Source: an uncultured Caulobacterales bacterium (lineage in GTDB: Bacteria > Pseudomonadota > Alphaproteobacteria > Caulobacterales > Maricaulaceae). From it: a stretch of 7,575 nucleotides of DNA. Position numbers and translations under genes: made by a program. Below, piece after piece: positions 1 through 7,575 of the stretch; the stretch's first letter is position 1, and every line of letters starts with the position of its first letter. The DNA lies in NCBI GenBank assembly GCA_938007945.1, contig CALLME010000185.1:1-7575 (forward strand), given 5' to 3'. The notes under the pieces were generated by a model. It saw only the letters and a program-made list of their open reading frames with translations. It was not told the origin of the DNA and searched no databases.

Positions 1-287
<287 letters not shown>

Positions 288-764
288 TTGCAAGTGCGTA
301 TCACTGCAGAGGTGGATAGCTTTTTGACGCAAATAACTCTGCTTAATGAAGCGCAGACCTTAGCCCTTGGCGCGGCGCTGGCGGCGCGTCTAACGGCGGG
401 GGATTGCCTTGCCTTGCGCGGCGGCCTCGGGGCGGGGAAAACAACGCTTGCGCGCGGGCTGATTACGGCGCTTTCTGGCGAGACGGATGTGCCGTCTCCG
501 ACCTATACTTTGGTGCAAAGCTATGACACGCGAAAGGGCGAGCTTTGGCACGGTGATATGTATAGGCTTGAGCGGCCAGAAGACTGCGTAGAGCTTGGGT
601 TAGAGGATGCGTTTTTAGACGCAATTTGCCTGATTGAATGGCCTGATAAACTTGGAGCATTTTTGCCAGAAACGGCGATTAATCTCAGGATTGAATTTGC
701 GGGTGAGGGGCGAGTGGCGCAACTTGAGGGGGCTCAGCATTGGATAAAGGACTTTAGCCTGTGA
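288..764 (+). CDS. tsaE: tRNA threonylcarbamoyladenosine biosynthesis ATPase TsaE
   Basis: TsaE is the small P-loop ATPase that works with TsaB and TsaD to put the threonylcarbamoyl group on A37 of ANN-decoding tRNAs (t6A) in the cytoplasm. The 158-residue product shows the family motifs in order: Walker A GGLGAGKT (45-52), the VPSPTYTL segment (68-75) that follows it in TsaE proteins, HGDMYRL (88-94, usually H-x-D-x-YR) and the Walker B-like IEWPDKL (116-122). Length is normal. The start is uncertain: an in-frame TAA at 270-272 sets the limit, there is no in-frame ATG before the conserved part, and the choices are TTG 288, GTG 294, GTG 312 and TTG 324, none with a good ribosome site (AAGG at 271-274 is 13 bases before 288). 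The longest is given here; GTG 312 would give a more typical N-terminus. It is the first gene of the operon, and its TGA overlaps the next start by four bases. Confidence 0.93.
   Translation: MQVRITAEVDSFLTQITLLNEAQTLALGAALAARLTAGDCLALRGGLGAGKTTLARGLITALSGETDVPSPTYTLVQSYDTRKGELWHGDMYRLERPEDCVELGLEDAFLDAICLIEWPDKLGAFLPETAINLRIEFAGEGRVAQLEGAQHWIKDFSL
747..751 (+). promoter_or_regulatory. Ribosome binding site of the amgK/murU fusion gene
   Basis: AAGGA lies inside the end of tsaE, nine bases before the GTG at 761. It supports that GTG as the true start and, with the GTGA overlap, suggests translational coupling to tsaE. Confidence 0.6.
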
Positions 765-2551
765 GCCGTGACGCCGATATAATTACTTTTTTAAATAGTG
801 CGGGATGGGGAGATGCGAAACGCATGGCCGTGCCGGGGGATGCGTCCTCGCGCCGCTATGAGCGGTTGACGCGGGGCGGCGAAAAAGCCGTGCTGATGGA
901 CGCGCCGCGCGGAGCGGAAGCGCCTGCGGAGCCAGAAGGAGCGACGGATAAGGAGCGTCAGGCACTTGGCTATAACGCCGTCGCGCGCCTCGCAGGGCCT
1001 GAACCTGCGGCGTTTATTTGTATCGCCGAGGCGCTGACGCAGCGCGGATTCTCTGCGCCAAAGATTCTTGCGAGGGATTTGGAAAAAGGGTTTATCCTGC
1101 TCGAAGATTTAGGCGACGATTTGTTTGCGCGGGTAATTGCGAAAGATGGCGCAAAAGAGCGTGAATTATATGCCGCTGCTATTGATACACTTGCCGCATT
1201 ATACCGCTGCAGTTTTGCGTCAGACTTAATCTCAGGTGATGCGACATGGCGGGTGCGAGACTATGATAATCTCGCGCTACAAGCCGAGGTCGATTTGCTG
1301 TTAGACTGGTACGCTGCTGATAAAAGTGTTGAGATAAGTGACGCAGCCAAAGAGGAATGGTCAGAGATATGGGCGGACTTGTTCGATTATTTAAACGTCC
1401 ATCCAAAAGGTCTTTCCCTGCGCGATTTTCATGCTGAGAATATTTTCTGGCTGCCAGAGCGAGAGGCGACAGCGCGCGTCGGATTAATTGATTTCCAAGA
1501 CGGGTTGATGGCGCATCCCGCTTATGATCTTGTCAGCCTGATAGAGGACGCGCGACGAGACGTGTCACCTGAATTACATGGTGAATTAATTAAACGCTTT
1601 TGTGATAAGGCGGGCTTAAAAAACGACACGGCTTTTCAGGCCGCTTATGCTATCATGGGGGCGCAACGAAATGCAAAGATCTTGGGAATTTTTGTGCGTC
1701 TTGCCAAGCGCGACAATAAACCCACTTACCGCCAATTAATTCCGCGTGTACAGAAATTATTCTTACGCGATATTCAAGGCGAAATATTCTCGGATTTACG
1801 CGCGTGGTTCAAGACCCATTTACCAGCCGTCCTCAAACCTCCCGTGACAACAGCGATGGTGCTGGCTGCGGGTCACGGCACGCGTATGCGTCCGCTCACT
1901 AATGACCGCTCCAAAGCCATGGTCGAAGTGGGCGGTAAGCCGCTAATCGATCACATGCTTGATAGATTGGCTGAGGTCGGCGTGACGCGGGCTATTGTAA
2001 ATGTGCACGCCCATGCGGATCATCTGGAAGCACACCTCAAGACGCGAAAGGGCTTGCCAAAAATAATTATTTCCGATGAGCGAGACGAACTCCTTGAAAC
2101 AGGGGGCGGTGTCGTAAAGGCTTTGCCGCTGCTGGGTGATGACCCTGTTTTCATTTGTAACATTGATGCGATTTGGCTGGAAAATGAAAGTGCTTTGCAA
2201 AGTCTCTTGGATGGTTGGGACAAGGTGAGAATGGATGACTTACTTTTGCTTGCGCCAAAAGACGAAACACTCGGCTATCACGGCGGTGGCGATTTTGAGC
2301 TAGCTCCCACGGGTGAAATTTCTCGCCGCAAAGGCGAGACTGCGCCTTACGTTTATGCAGGCGTACAAATAGCCACTCTAGCCCCTATGGCGGCATTTAA
2401 AATTGAGCCGTTTTCGCGAAATAAAGTCTGGAACGTCAGCCTGCCCAAAGGCCGCGCGCACGGCGTCAGGCTTGACGGTTACTGGATGCATGTCGGCGAC
2501 CCAAATGCGCGGGATGATGCTGAGCTAATTTTGAAGCGTAAGCGTGAGTAA
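761..2551 (+). CDS. amgK/murU: Fused MurNAc/GlcNAc anomeric kinase (AmgK) - MurNAc-1-phosphate uridylyltransferase (MurU)
   Basis: This single 596-residue protein carries two consecutive enzymes of peptidoglycan recycling. Residues about 1-350 are an aminoglycoside-phosphotransferase-fold kinase like AmgK, which phosphorylates MurNAc at C1: GDASSRRY (26-33), LLEDLGDDLFARV (113-125), catalytic LRDFHAENIFWL (220-231, D222 and N227) and metal-binding IDFQDG (243-248, D244), followed by AYDLVSLIEDARRDV (254-268). Residues about 364-596 are a nucleotidyltransferase like MurU, which makes UDP-MurNAc from MurNAc-1-P and UTP: LAAGHGTRMRPLT (368-380) with K385, GGKPLIDHML (391-400), CNIDAIW (466-472, D469) and WMHVGDP (575-581). 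The linker is only about ten residues (LPAVLKPPVTT). The reading frame is open throughout. In other bacteria the two are usually described as separate adjacent genes. GTG start, overlapping tsaE by four bases; addB starts inside its end. Function is inferred from motifs and from the order of the domains, which matches the usual gene order. Confidence 0.88.
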   Translation: MSRDADIITFLNSAGWGDAKRMAVPGDASSRRYERLTRGGEKAVLMDAPRGAEAPAEPEGATDKERQALGYNAVARLAGPEPAAFICIAEALTQRGFSAPKILARDLEKGFILLEDLGDDLFARVIAKDGAKERELYAAAIDTLAALYRCSFASDLISGDATWRVRDYDNLALQAEVDLLLDWYAADKSVEISDAAKEEWSEIWADLFDYLNVHPKGLSLRDFHAENIFWLPEREATARVGLIDFQDGLMAHPAYDLVSLIEDARRDVSPELHGELIKRFCDKAGLKNDTAFQAAYAIMGAQRNAKILGIFVRLAKRDNKPTYRQLIPRVQKLFLRDIQGEIFSDLRAWFKTHLPAVLKPPVTTAMVLAAGHGTRMRPLTNDRSKAMVEVGGKPLIDHMLDRLAEVGVTRAIVNVHAHADHLEAHLKTRKGLPKIIISDERDELLETGGGVVKALPLLGDDPVFICNIDAIWLENESALQSLLDGWDKVRMDDLLLLAPKDETLGYHGGGDFELAPTGEISRRKGETAPYVYAGVQIATLAPMAAFKIEPFSRNKVWNVSLPKGRAHGVRLDGYWMHVGDPNARDDAELILKRKRE

Positions 2552-5500
2552 GCTCCCCGTTTATAACATGCCGTCAGGCGTGCCATTTTTGCGCTCCCTC
2601 GCAAAAGGCCTAATTGAGCGGCTTGGCGAGGAACTTCCACGCGCGCTGATTTTTTTGCCAACCCGCCGGGCTGTGCGCGCACTTGGCGATGAATTTGTGG
2701 CTTATGCGGCAGCGCAAAAAAACGGCGTGGCGATTTTGCCGCGCATGCGCCCGCTGGCTGATATTGATCCAGAAGAGCCGCCTTTTGAGCCAGGTGAACT
2801 TGTTGGACTTATCTCACCCGCTCTGCCGACCGCGCAGCGCCGTTTTGATATGGCGCAAATTCTCGCGCGTTATCACAGCCGTATCTCGGAGTTGCCTTTA
2901 TCTGTCGGCGGGTCACTAGGTCTGGCCGACCAACTCCTCAGTGTGATGGATGATGCGGCGATGGATGAGATTGAGTTCATTAAGTCAGATAAGATTGAGG
3001 ACATGCGCGCCCAAGCCGCAGAGCATTACCAAAATGCGGCGACGCTTTTTGAGATCGTCTCAGAGCATTGGCCCGCATATTTAGCCGCGCAAAATATGAT
3101 GGAACCTATGGCGCGTCGCGTGGCCTTGCTGAATGCGCTTACGGATCATTGGACAGAGAGGCCGCCCGACTATCCTATTATTATTGCAGGCTCAACGGGC
3201 TCTCTCAAAGCGACGGCGCGACTTATGCGATGTGTCGCGCGCTTGCCAAAAAGCGCGATAATATTACCAGGGCTTGATAAAAACTTACGCGATTCTGTCT
3301 GGGCGACCGTAGAAGATCAACATCCGCAAAATGCGCTTAAGGCGCTGATTGAAACCATTGGGGTTAGCCGAGATGATGTTCAAGATTGGTCATATGTCTC
3401 CGGTGGACAATCTGTGCGTGCGCGTCAGCGCATATTGTCTGAAGCCCTCGTCCCCGCCAAATCAGCCGATGATTGGCCAAGCCGTATCGCGACAGTACGC
3501 GCGGAAAACCCAGGCGATACATTTGAACGCGCATTTGACGGACTGTCTTTAATAGAAGCGCAAAATGACGAAGAAGAAGCGCTCGGCATTGCCTTGATTT
3601 TGCGCGAGGCTATAGAGGAAGACGGACAGACCGCCGCTCTTGTTACGCCAGATCCCGCGCTCGCTCGCCGCGTAAAAGCTAAACTCAGGCGGTGGCAAAT
3701 TGAGGTTGACTATTCGCAAGGCGAACCGCTGGAAGAAACACAACTCGGCGCTTATCTCGCGGGCTTATTGCGGCTCTCGCTTGATCCAGAAAATCCCGTA
3801 GATTTAGCGTTCATTGCGAAACACCCTTTGACGCGTGTCGAAAGTGATGACGGCCAACTCAAAGCCGATTGGGAACGGCTTGAGCGCGATGTCTTGCGCG
3901 GCCCTCGCCTGAGCTTTGAACTCATGGCTCAGAAGTTTGCGCGTGGAGATAAGGGGTTTAAAGCCCCTGAATTAAAGGCAGCGTTTAAGCGCGTTCAGAG
4001 TTTTGTGGATGACGTCAGACAATTATCTGAAATTGACAGGGCGCTGCCTGAGCAATGGGCGAGAGCGCTCACAGAACTTGCGCAGGCGCTTTCCCAAACA
4101 GAGAATGACAGCCCGCCCGACAGTCTATGGCAAGGTGATGCGGGCGAGAAAGCGTCGCAAATTATCTCAAGCCTGATCGCTCATGGTGAGAGCTTAGGCG
4201 AGATGGACGTGCGCGATTTCGCTGATTTATTGAGTACGTTGATGCGCGGGAAAGTCGTGCGTTCGCGCTTCGGTATGGATCCGCGCCTGCGTATTTTAGG
4301 TCCGCTAGAAGCGCGGATGATTGAAGTGGACACGCTTGTTTTGGGCGGCCTCAATGAAGGGGTCTGGCCTGCCGCGCCTGCGGTAGAGCCGTTTCTGTCA
4401 TACGGTATGCGTAAAGAGCTTGGTCTATCTTTGCCTGAGAAGCGTTTTGGTTTGCAGGCCCATGACTTTGCAGAACTCGCCTGTCATCCCAAAGTTATAC
4501 TGACGCGGTCTGAGCGATCTGAATCGGGCCCAACAGTCGCCTCGCGTTGGCTTTGGCGACTTAAAACCTTGGCCAAAGGCGCATTGGGTGAACGCGCAGA
4601 GGCCGCCCTCGCGCCGCCAAACCCTTATCTTGAGTGGGCGCGAGCACTCGATGCGGTGGAGGCAAAGGATGTTACGCCCGTCGAGCCGCCAGAATTTAGT
4701 CCGCCTGAACATGCGCGTTGGCCAAAACCAAAGGGGCGTGAACTCGCGGTGACGCGTCTTACGACTCTCGTGCGCGACCCCTATGCGCATTATGCGCGCT
4801 ATATTTTGGGCCTGCGCAGCCTTGACCCGCTCGACGCGCCGATAGGACCGCGTGAATTAGGCAATATTGTACATGACAGCTTAGAGGACTTTGCAAAAGA
4901 ATACGGCAATAAAATAGACGGGACTTCTCAAGCGCGGCTCGTGGAGATGTTTGAAGAGAAGCTGCGGCTTCTCGGCATTGTCCCTGCGCAAATCCGCGCG
5001 GAGCAAGGGCGTCTAAATACCATGGCACAGAAATTTTGCGACTGGTGTCAAGTCTCATTTAAAGAAGGGTGGGACCCAGTGGGTCTCGAAATTACAGGCG
5101 AATTAATTATTAAGTCGGAAGATAATCCGTTTCGCTTTATCGCAAAGTCAGACCGAATTGATCAGCGCGGGACGGGCTACCGTATTGTGGATTATAAAAC
5201 AGGCGCGCCGCCTTCAGATAATGTCGTGAAAGCGGGATTTGATCTGCAACTCCCCCTCCAAGCTGCCATGATTGAGGCGGGCGGATTTAAAGATATCAAA
5301 GCCGAGACGGCAAGCGGTGAAGTCGAAGATATGCTCTATCTTTCGCTGCGCGGCCATACCCAAGATACGCCGCAACAATCTATTGTGAAAAAGGACTATA
5401 CGGTTGAGCGCTTTGTTGATCAGGCGACAGAAACGCTTGAAAAACTTGTCGCTTATTTTGACGCACCAGACGCGGTTTATCACGCACAGCCGCGTATCCA

Positions 5501-5591
5501 GTTCAGCAATGATTACGGCGATTATGACCAGCTATCGCGCCGCGCAGAATGGGCCAAGGCGGGAGATAATGACGGCGGGGTGCCCGAATGA
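2544..5591 (+). CDS. addB: Double-strand break repair helicase-nuclease subunit AddB (alphaproteobacterial type)
   Basis: AddB is the partner of AddA in the helicase-nuclease that resects double-strand DNA ends for RecA loading. The 1015-residue length fits the alphaproteobacterial family. The N-terminal helicase-like part has ALIFLPTRRAVRALG (34-48) where a Walker A would be, with no G-x-GK[ST], so it is probably not an active ATPase. ILGPLEARMIEVDTLVLGG (584-602) and LNEGVWP (603-609) are the typical central motif. The C-terminal RecB-family nuclease is complete: G-x3-H (GNIVHD, H777), E849, AKSDRID (867-873, D870), IVDYKTG (881-887, D883 and K885) and QLPLQAA (902-908). Only four cysteines occur (230, 647, 832, 835), not in the Fe-S arrangement of Bacillus AddB. 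The GTG start overlaps the previous gene by eight bases with only a weak GAAG ribosome site, pointing to coupling. Its TGA overlaps the addA ATG as ATGA. Confidence 0.95.
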   Translation: MSKLPVYNMPSGVPFLRSLAKGLIERLGEELPRALIFLPTRRAVRALGDEFVAYAAAQKNGVAILPRMRPLADIDPEEPPFEPGELVGLISPALPTAQRRFDMAQILARYHSRISELPLSVGGSLGLADQLLSVMDDAAMDEIEFIKSDKIEDMRAQAAEHYQNAATLFEIVSEHWPAYLAAQNMMEPMARRVALLNALTDHWTERPPDYPIIIAGSTGSLKATARLMRCVARLPKSAIILPGLDKNLRDSVWATVEDQHPQNALKALIETIGVSRDDVQDWSYVSGGQSVRARQRILSEALVPAKSADDWPSRIATVRAENPGDTFERAFDGLSLIEAQNDEEEALGIALILREAIEEDGQTAALVTPDPALARRVKAKLRRWQIEVDYSQGEPLEETQLGAYLAGLLRLSLDPENPVDLAFIAKHPLTRVESDDGQLKADWERLERDVLRGPRLSFELMAQKFARGDKGFKAPELKAAFKRVQSFVDDVRQLSEIDRALPEQWARALTELAQALSQTENDSPPDSLWQGDAGEKASQIISSLIAHGESLGEMDVRDFADLLSTLMRGKVVRSRFGMDPRLRILGPLEARMIEVDTLVLGGLNEGVWPAAPAVEPFLSYGMRKELGLSLPEKRFGLQAHDFAELACHPKVILTRSERSESGPTVASRWLWRLKTLAKGALGERAEAALAPPNPYLEWARALDAVEAKDVTPVEPPEFSPPEHARWPKPKGRELAVTRLTTLVRDPYAHYARYILGLRSLDPLDAPIGPRELGNIVHDSLEDFAKEYGNKIDGTSQARLVEMFEEKLRLLGIVPAQIRAEQGRLNTMAQKFCDWCQVSFKEGWDPVGLEITGELIIKSEDNPFRFIAKSDRIDQRGTGYRIVDYKTGAPPSDNVVKAGFDLQLPLQAAMIEAGGFKDIKAETASGEVEDMLYLSLRGHTQDTPQQSIVKKDYTVERFVDQATETLEKLVAYFDAPDAVYHAQPRIQFSNDYGDYDQLSRRAEWAKAGDNDGGVPE

Positions 5592-7575
5592 GTACACCAA
5601 ATAAAACGTCAGAGATGACACCTGAACAGGCTTATGAAAATGCCGTTGCGCAGCAGATTAATGCGGCCGACCCGACACGTGATGTCTTTGTCTCGGCGAA
5701 TGCTGGCTCTGGCAAAACTCATGTGCTCGTGAACCGCGTCTCACGTCTTTTGCTATCTGCGGGCGGGCTACCCCCTGATAAAATTCTTTGCCTGACCTAT
5801 ACAAAAGCGGCGGCGTCAGAAATGCAGACGCGGCTTTTTAAAACGCTCGGGAAATGGTCAATTCTTGAGACGGATGATCTTAAAGAAGAATTGACGAAAC
5901 TATTAGGTCCTGAGGCAAGCGCAGACATTGACCTGAGCCTCGCGCGCCGCCTATTTGCCAAAGCACTAGAGACACCCGAAGGTCTAAAGGTTCAAACCAT
6001 CCATGCCTTTTGTGAGCGTATATTGTCGCGCTTCCCGATTGAGGCTGGCATTTTGCCAGGCTTTGACGCGCTAGATGATGCGCAGGCGCGGCGGCTTCAA
6101 GCGGAAGTTTGGGAGCAGATATTAAGCGAGGCATATGAAGAGCCTGCCTCTGAACTTGCATGGGCGATTGATGAGGTTATGAGCACCACCGCCAATATGA
6201 CACTTGAGAGTCTGCGCAGTTGGATGGGACATAATATCTATAAAATCATGGCGTGGGAGACGGCAGGCGGGACGGCTAATTTGGCAAATGACCTAGGCGT
6301 TAACGCGCAGATGAGTACAGATTCTGTGCGGCGTGAGGCTTGGGCGGCGGTGTCAAAAGACAGTTTGAAAGCCGCCATTGCGGGACTTCGCCAAAGCAAA
6401 AGCGCAGCGCAGGCGAAATATGCCGACCAATTTGAGGCGTTACTATCCGAGCCCGACGGGGCGAAAGCCTATGCGCGCTACGCCGAAATAATTTTGAAAA
6501 AAGACAACCAGCCGCGTGCCCAAATAGGTATCAGAGATAGCGGCGATGCTGCTCACGCCTTTTTTGGCGAACCCAAATGCGCTGATACACCAGAAATGCA
6601 GGCCGTCGCTGACACGCAAGTTCGTCTGCAAGGGGTGACAATTCTCACGGCGACCCGTGCCATCTTTGAAATCGCGCGTAATTTTGCCCATCGCTATCAG
6701 GCGATTAAACGAGAGAGGCGGGCTCTCGATTTTGCCGATCAGATTATGCTGACGCGTGACCTTTTGAAAAAAAGCTATGTGTCAGATTGGGTGCGATATA
6801 AACTCGACGGAGGGGTTGAACATATTTTGGTGGATGAAGCGCAAGACACGTCGCAAGCGCAATGGGATATTGTCGATGTTTTTCGCGATATGTTCACCCA
6901 TGACCAAGACAGACATACGCCTTACCCACGTACCATGTTTGCCGTGGGGGATGAGAAACAGTCCATTTATTCCTTTCAAGGCGCGGACCCTGAATTATTT
7001 ATCACGCGGACGAAGCACGAGTCCGCGCAAAGCGCCTTTAGCGGTATTCGGATGCGCATGTCGTTTCGATCTTCACCCGATATTTTGCGCTTTGTGGATC
7101 AGATTTTTGTCGATGACCACGGCCTGCAAAACATGTTTAGCTCAGAGGTAGCGCCGCCCGCCTCTGATCTACTCCGTCATACCGCTAAACGTAACGCGCC
7201 GGGATATGTTGAGTTTTGGCCACTCTCACCTGCGCCAGAACGGACTGATGGGGAAGAGCCGTGGAAGCCTGAACCGCTTGATGCTGTGGCCGCCGATAGT
7301 TCTAGAGAGGCACTTGCGCGCGAAATCGCTAAGCAAATTCATGATTGGATTAAAAACAAAGAACCCGTCGCGATAATAAAAAAAATGCCGTCTGGGCCCG
7401 ATCAAGAAATTGTGCGCCCCGTAGAGGCGGGTGATATTCTTATTCTTGTGCGCCGCCGCACGGGGCCATTTTTTAATGCTGTTATACGAAACCTCAAACA
7501 ATGCGGCGTGGCTGTAGCAGGAGCCGACCGCTTAGTCCTGTCTGATTCAATTGCGGTGCAAGACCTCATGTCGAT
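5588..7575 (+). CDS. addA: Double-strand break repair helicase AddA, N-terminal part (runs off window)
   Basis: AddA is the UvrD/SF1 motor subunit, with a nuclease domain, of the AddAB enzyme that unwinds and degrades broken DNA ends. The first 662 codons are open to the right edge; family members are about 1150-1200 residues. Visible helicase motifs are Walker A SANAGSGKT (36-44, K43), motif Ia LTYTKAAASEM (69-79), VQTIHAFC (135-142), motif II/Walker B VDEAQD (415-420), motif III VGDEKQSIYSFQGADP (453-468) and motif IV MSFRSSPDIL (491-500). Residues about 150-390 form the accessory insertion (1B) seen in AddA and RecB. Helicase motifs V and VI and the C-terminal nuclease lie beyond the window. 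The ATG overlaps the addB stop by four bases (ATGA), with a weak GGCGGGG ribosome site at 5574-5580, so translation is likely coupled and subunits made in balance. No frameshift or internal stop is present in the part shown. Confidence 0.96.
   Translation, partial: MSTPNKTSEMTPEQAYENAVAQQINAADPTRDVFVSANAGSGKTHVLVNRVSRLLLSAGGLPPDKILCLTYTKAAASEMQTRLFKTLGKWSILETDDLKEELTKLLGPEASADIDLSLARRLFAKALETPEGLKVQTIHAFCERILSRFPIEAGILPGFDALDDAQARRLQAEVWEQILSEAYEEPASELAWAIDEVMSTTANMTLESLRSWMGHNIYKIMAWETAGGTANLANDLGVNAQMSTDSVRREAWAAVSKDSLKAAIAGLRQSKSAAQAKYADQFEALLSEPDGAKAYARYAEIILKKDNQPRAQIGIRDSGDAAHAFFGEPKCADTPEMQAVADTQVRLQGVTILTATRAIFEIARNFAHRYQAIKRERRALDFADQIMLTRDLLKKSYVSDWVRYKLDGGVEHILVDEAQDTSQAQWDIVDVFRDMFTHDQDRHTPYPRTMFAVGDEKQSIYSFQGADPELFITRTKHESAQSAFSGIRMRMSFRSSPDILRFVDQIFVDDHGLQNMFSSEVAPPASDLLRHTAKRNAPGYVEFWPLSPAPERTDGEEPWKPEPLDAVAADSSREALAREIAKQIHDWIKNKEPVAIIKKMPSGPDQEIVRPVEAGDILILVRRRTGPFFNAVIRNLKQCGVAVAGADRLVLSDSIAVQDLMS
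7005..7027 (+). repeat. Perfect 7-bp inverted repeat inside addA
   Basis: CGCGGAC (7005-7011) and GTCCGCG (7021-7027) are exact inverse complements around a nine-base loop (GAAGCACGA), giving a G/C-rich hairpin in the mRNA. It lies in codons between helicase motifs III and IV and has no U-tract after it, so it is not a terminator. It may be a chance product of codon choice. Confidence 0.45.

Noticed and set aside
2650..2722. Seven-base T and A runs near the start of addB (2650-2656, 2716-2722) as frameshift signals
   Set aside because: The frame is intact across both, AddB has normal length and motifs, and no stem-loop or alternative frame of interest follows.
3951..3967. AGGGGTTTAAAGCCCCT near-palindrome as operator or terminator
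   Set aside because: The arms are not fully complementary, it is inside addB codons, and no U-tract follows.
4425..4790. 121-codon minus-strand open frame
   Set aside because: It lies wholly inside addB, has no ribosome site, and its Arg/Trp/Phe-rich translation is typical of an antisense shadow.
4759..5058. 99-codon minus-strand open frame
   Set aside because: It lies antisense to the conserved nuclease part of addB and has no recognisable motif.
5880..6161. 93-codon minus-strand open frame inside addA
   Set aside because: It is antisense to a well-formed AddA region and shows no start signal or domain.
6777..7151. 124-codon plus-strand open frame
   Set aside because: It is a shifted-frame shadow across AddA motifs II-IV, which are intact in the real frame; no sign of a separate gene.

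Overview
The window looks like part of an alphaproteobacterial chromosome. The evidence is the gene order tsaE - amgK/murU - addB - addA, the alphaproteobacterial form of AddB, and a divergent adrenodoxin-type ferredoxin with a CGGACACATC cluster loop. Base composition is intermediate (G+C near half), and A/T-rich codons are mixed with GCG/CGC-rich ones. A Maricaulales/Hyphomonadaceae-like marine bacterium is plausible, but that is inference and not proven by this stretch. There are no mobile elements, tRNAs, rRNAs or CRISPR repeats. Coding density is very high.

Layout: positions 1-239 (minus strand) hold the N-terminal 79 residues of a [2Fe-2S] ferredoxin that runs off the left edge. A 48-base divergent gap (240-287) follows, the only intergenic DNA in the window. 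From there to the right edge runs one compact plus-strand cluster whose genes all overlap: tsaE (288-764), a single 596-residue amgK/murU gene (761-2551), addB (2544-5591) and addA (5588 to the edge, incomplete). The overlaps are 4 bp (GTGA), 8 bp and 4 bp (ATGA), so the four genes are almost certainly one translationally coupled operon, probably read from a promoter in or near the 48-base gap.

The operon joins three jobs. TsaE is the ATPase of tRNA t6A biosynthesis. AmgK and MurU are consecutive enzymes of the peptidoglycan-recycling shortcut (MurNAc to MurNAc-1-P to UDP-MurNAc). AddA and AddB form the helicase-nuclease that processes broken DNA ends for RecA-dependent repair. The most notable point is that AmgK and MurU, better known as separate adjacent proteins, are here one continuous polypeptide with a very short linker. 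AddB also lacks the Walker A motif and the Fe-S cysteine pattern of the Bacillus-type subunit. I see no convincing evidence of an entirely new system; the window is mostly a well-understood housekeeping operon with one interesting fusion.
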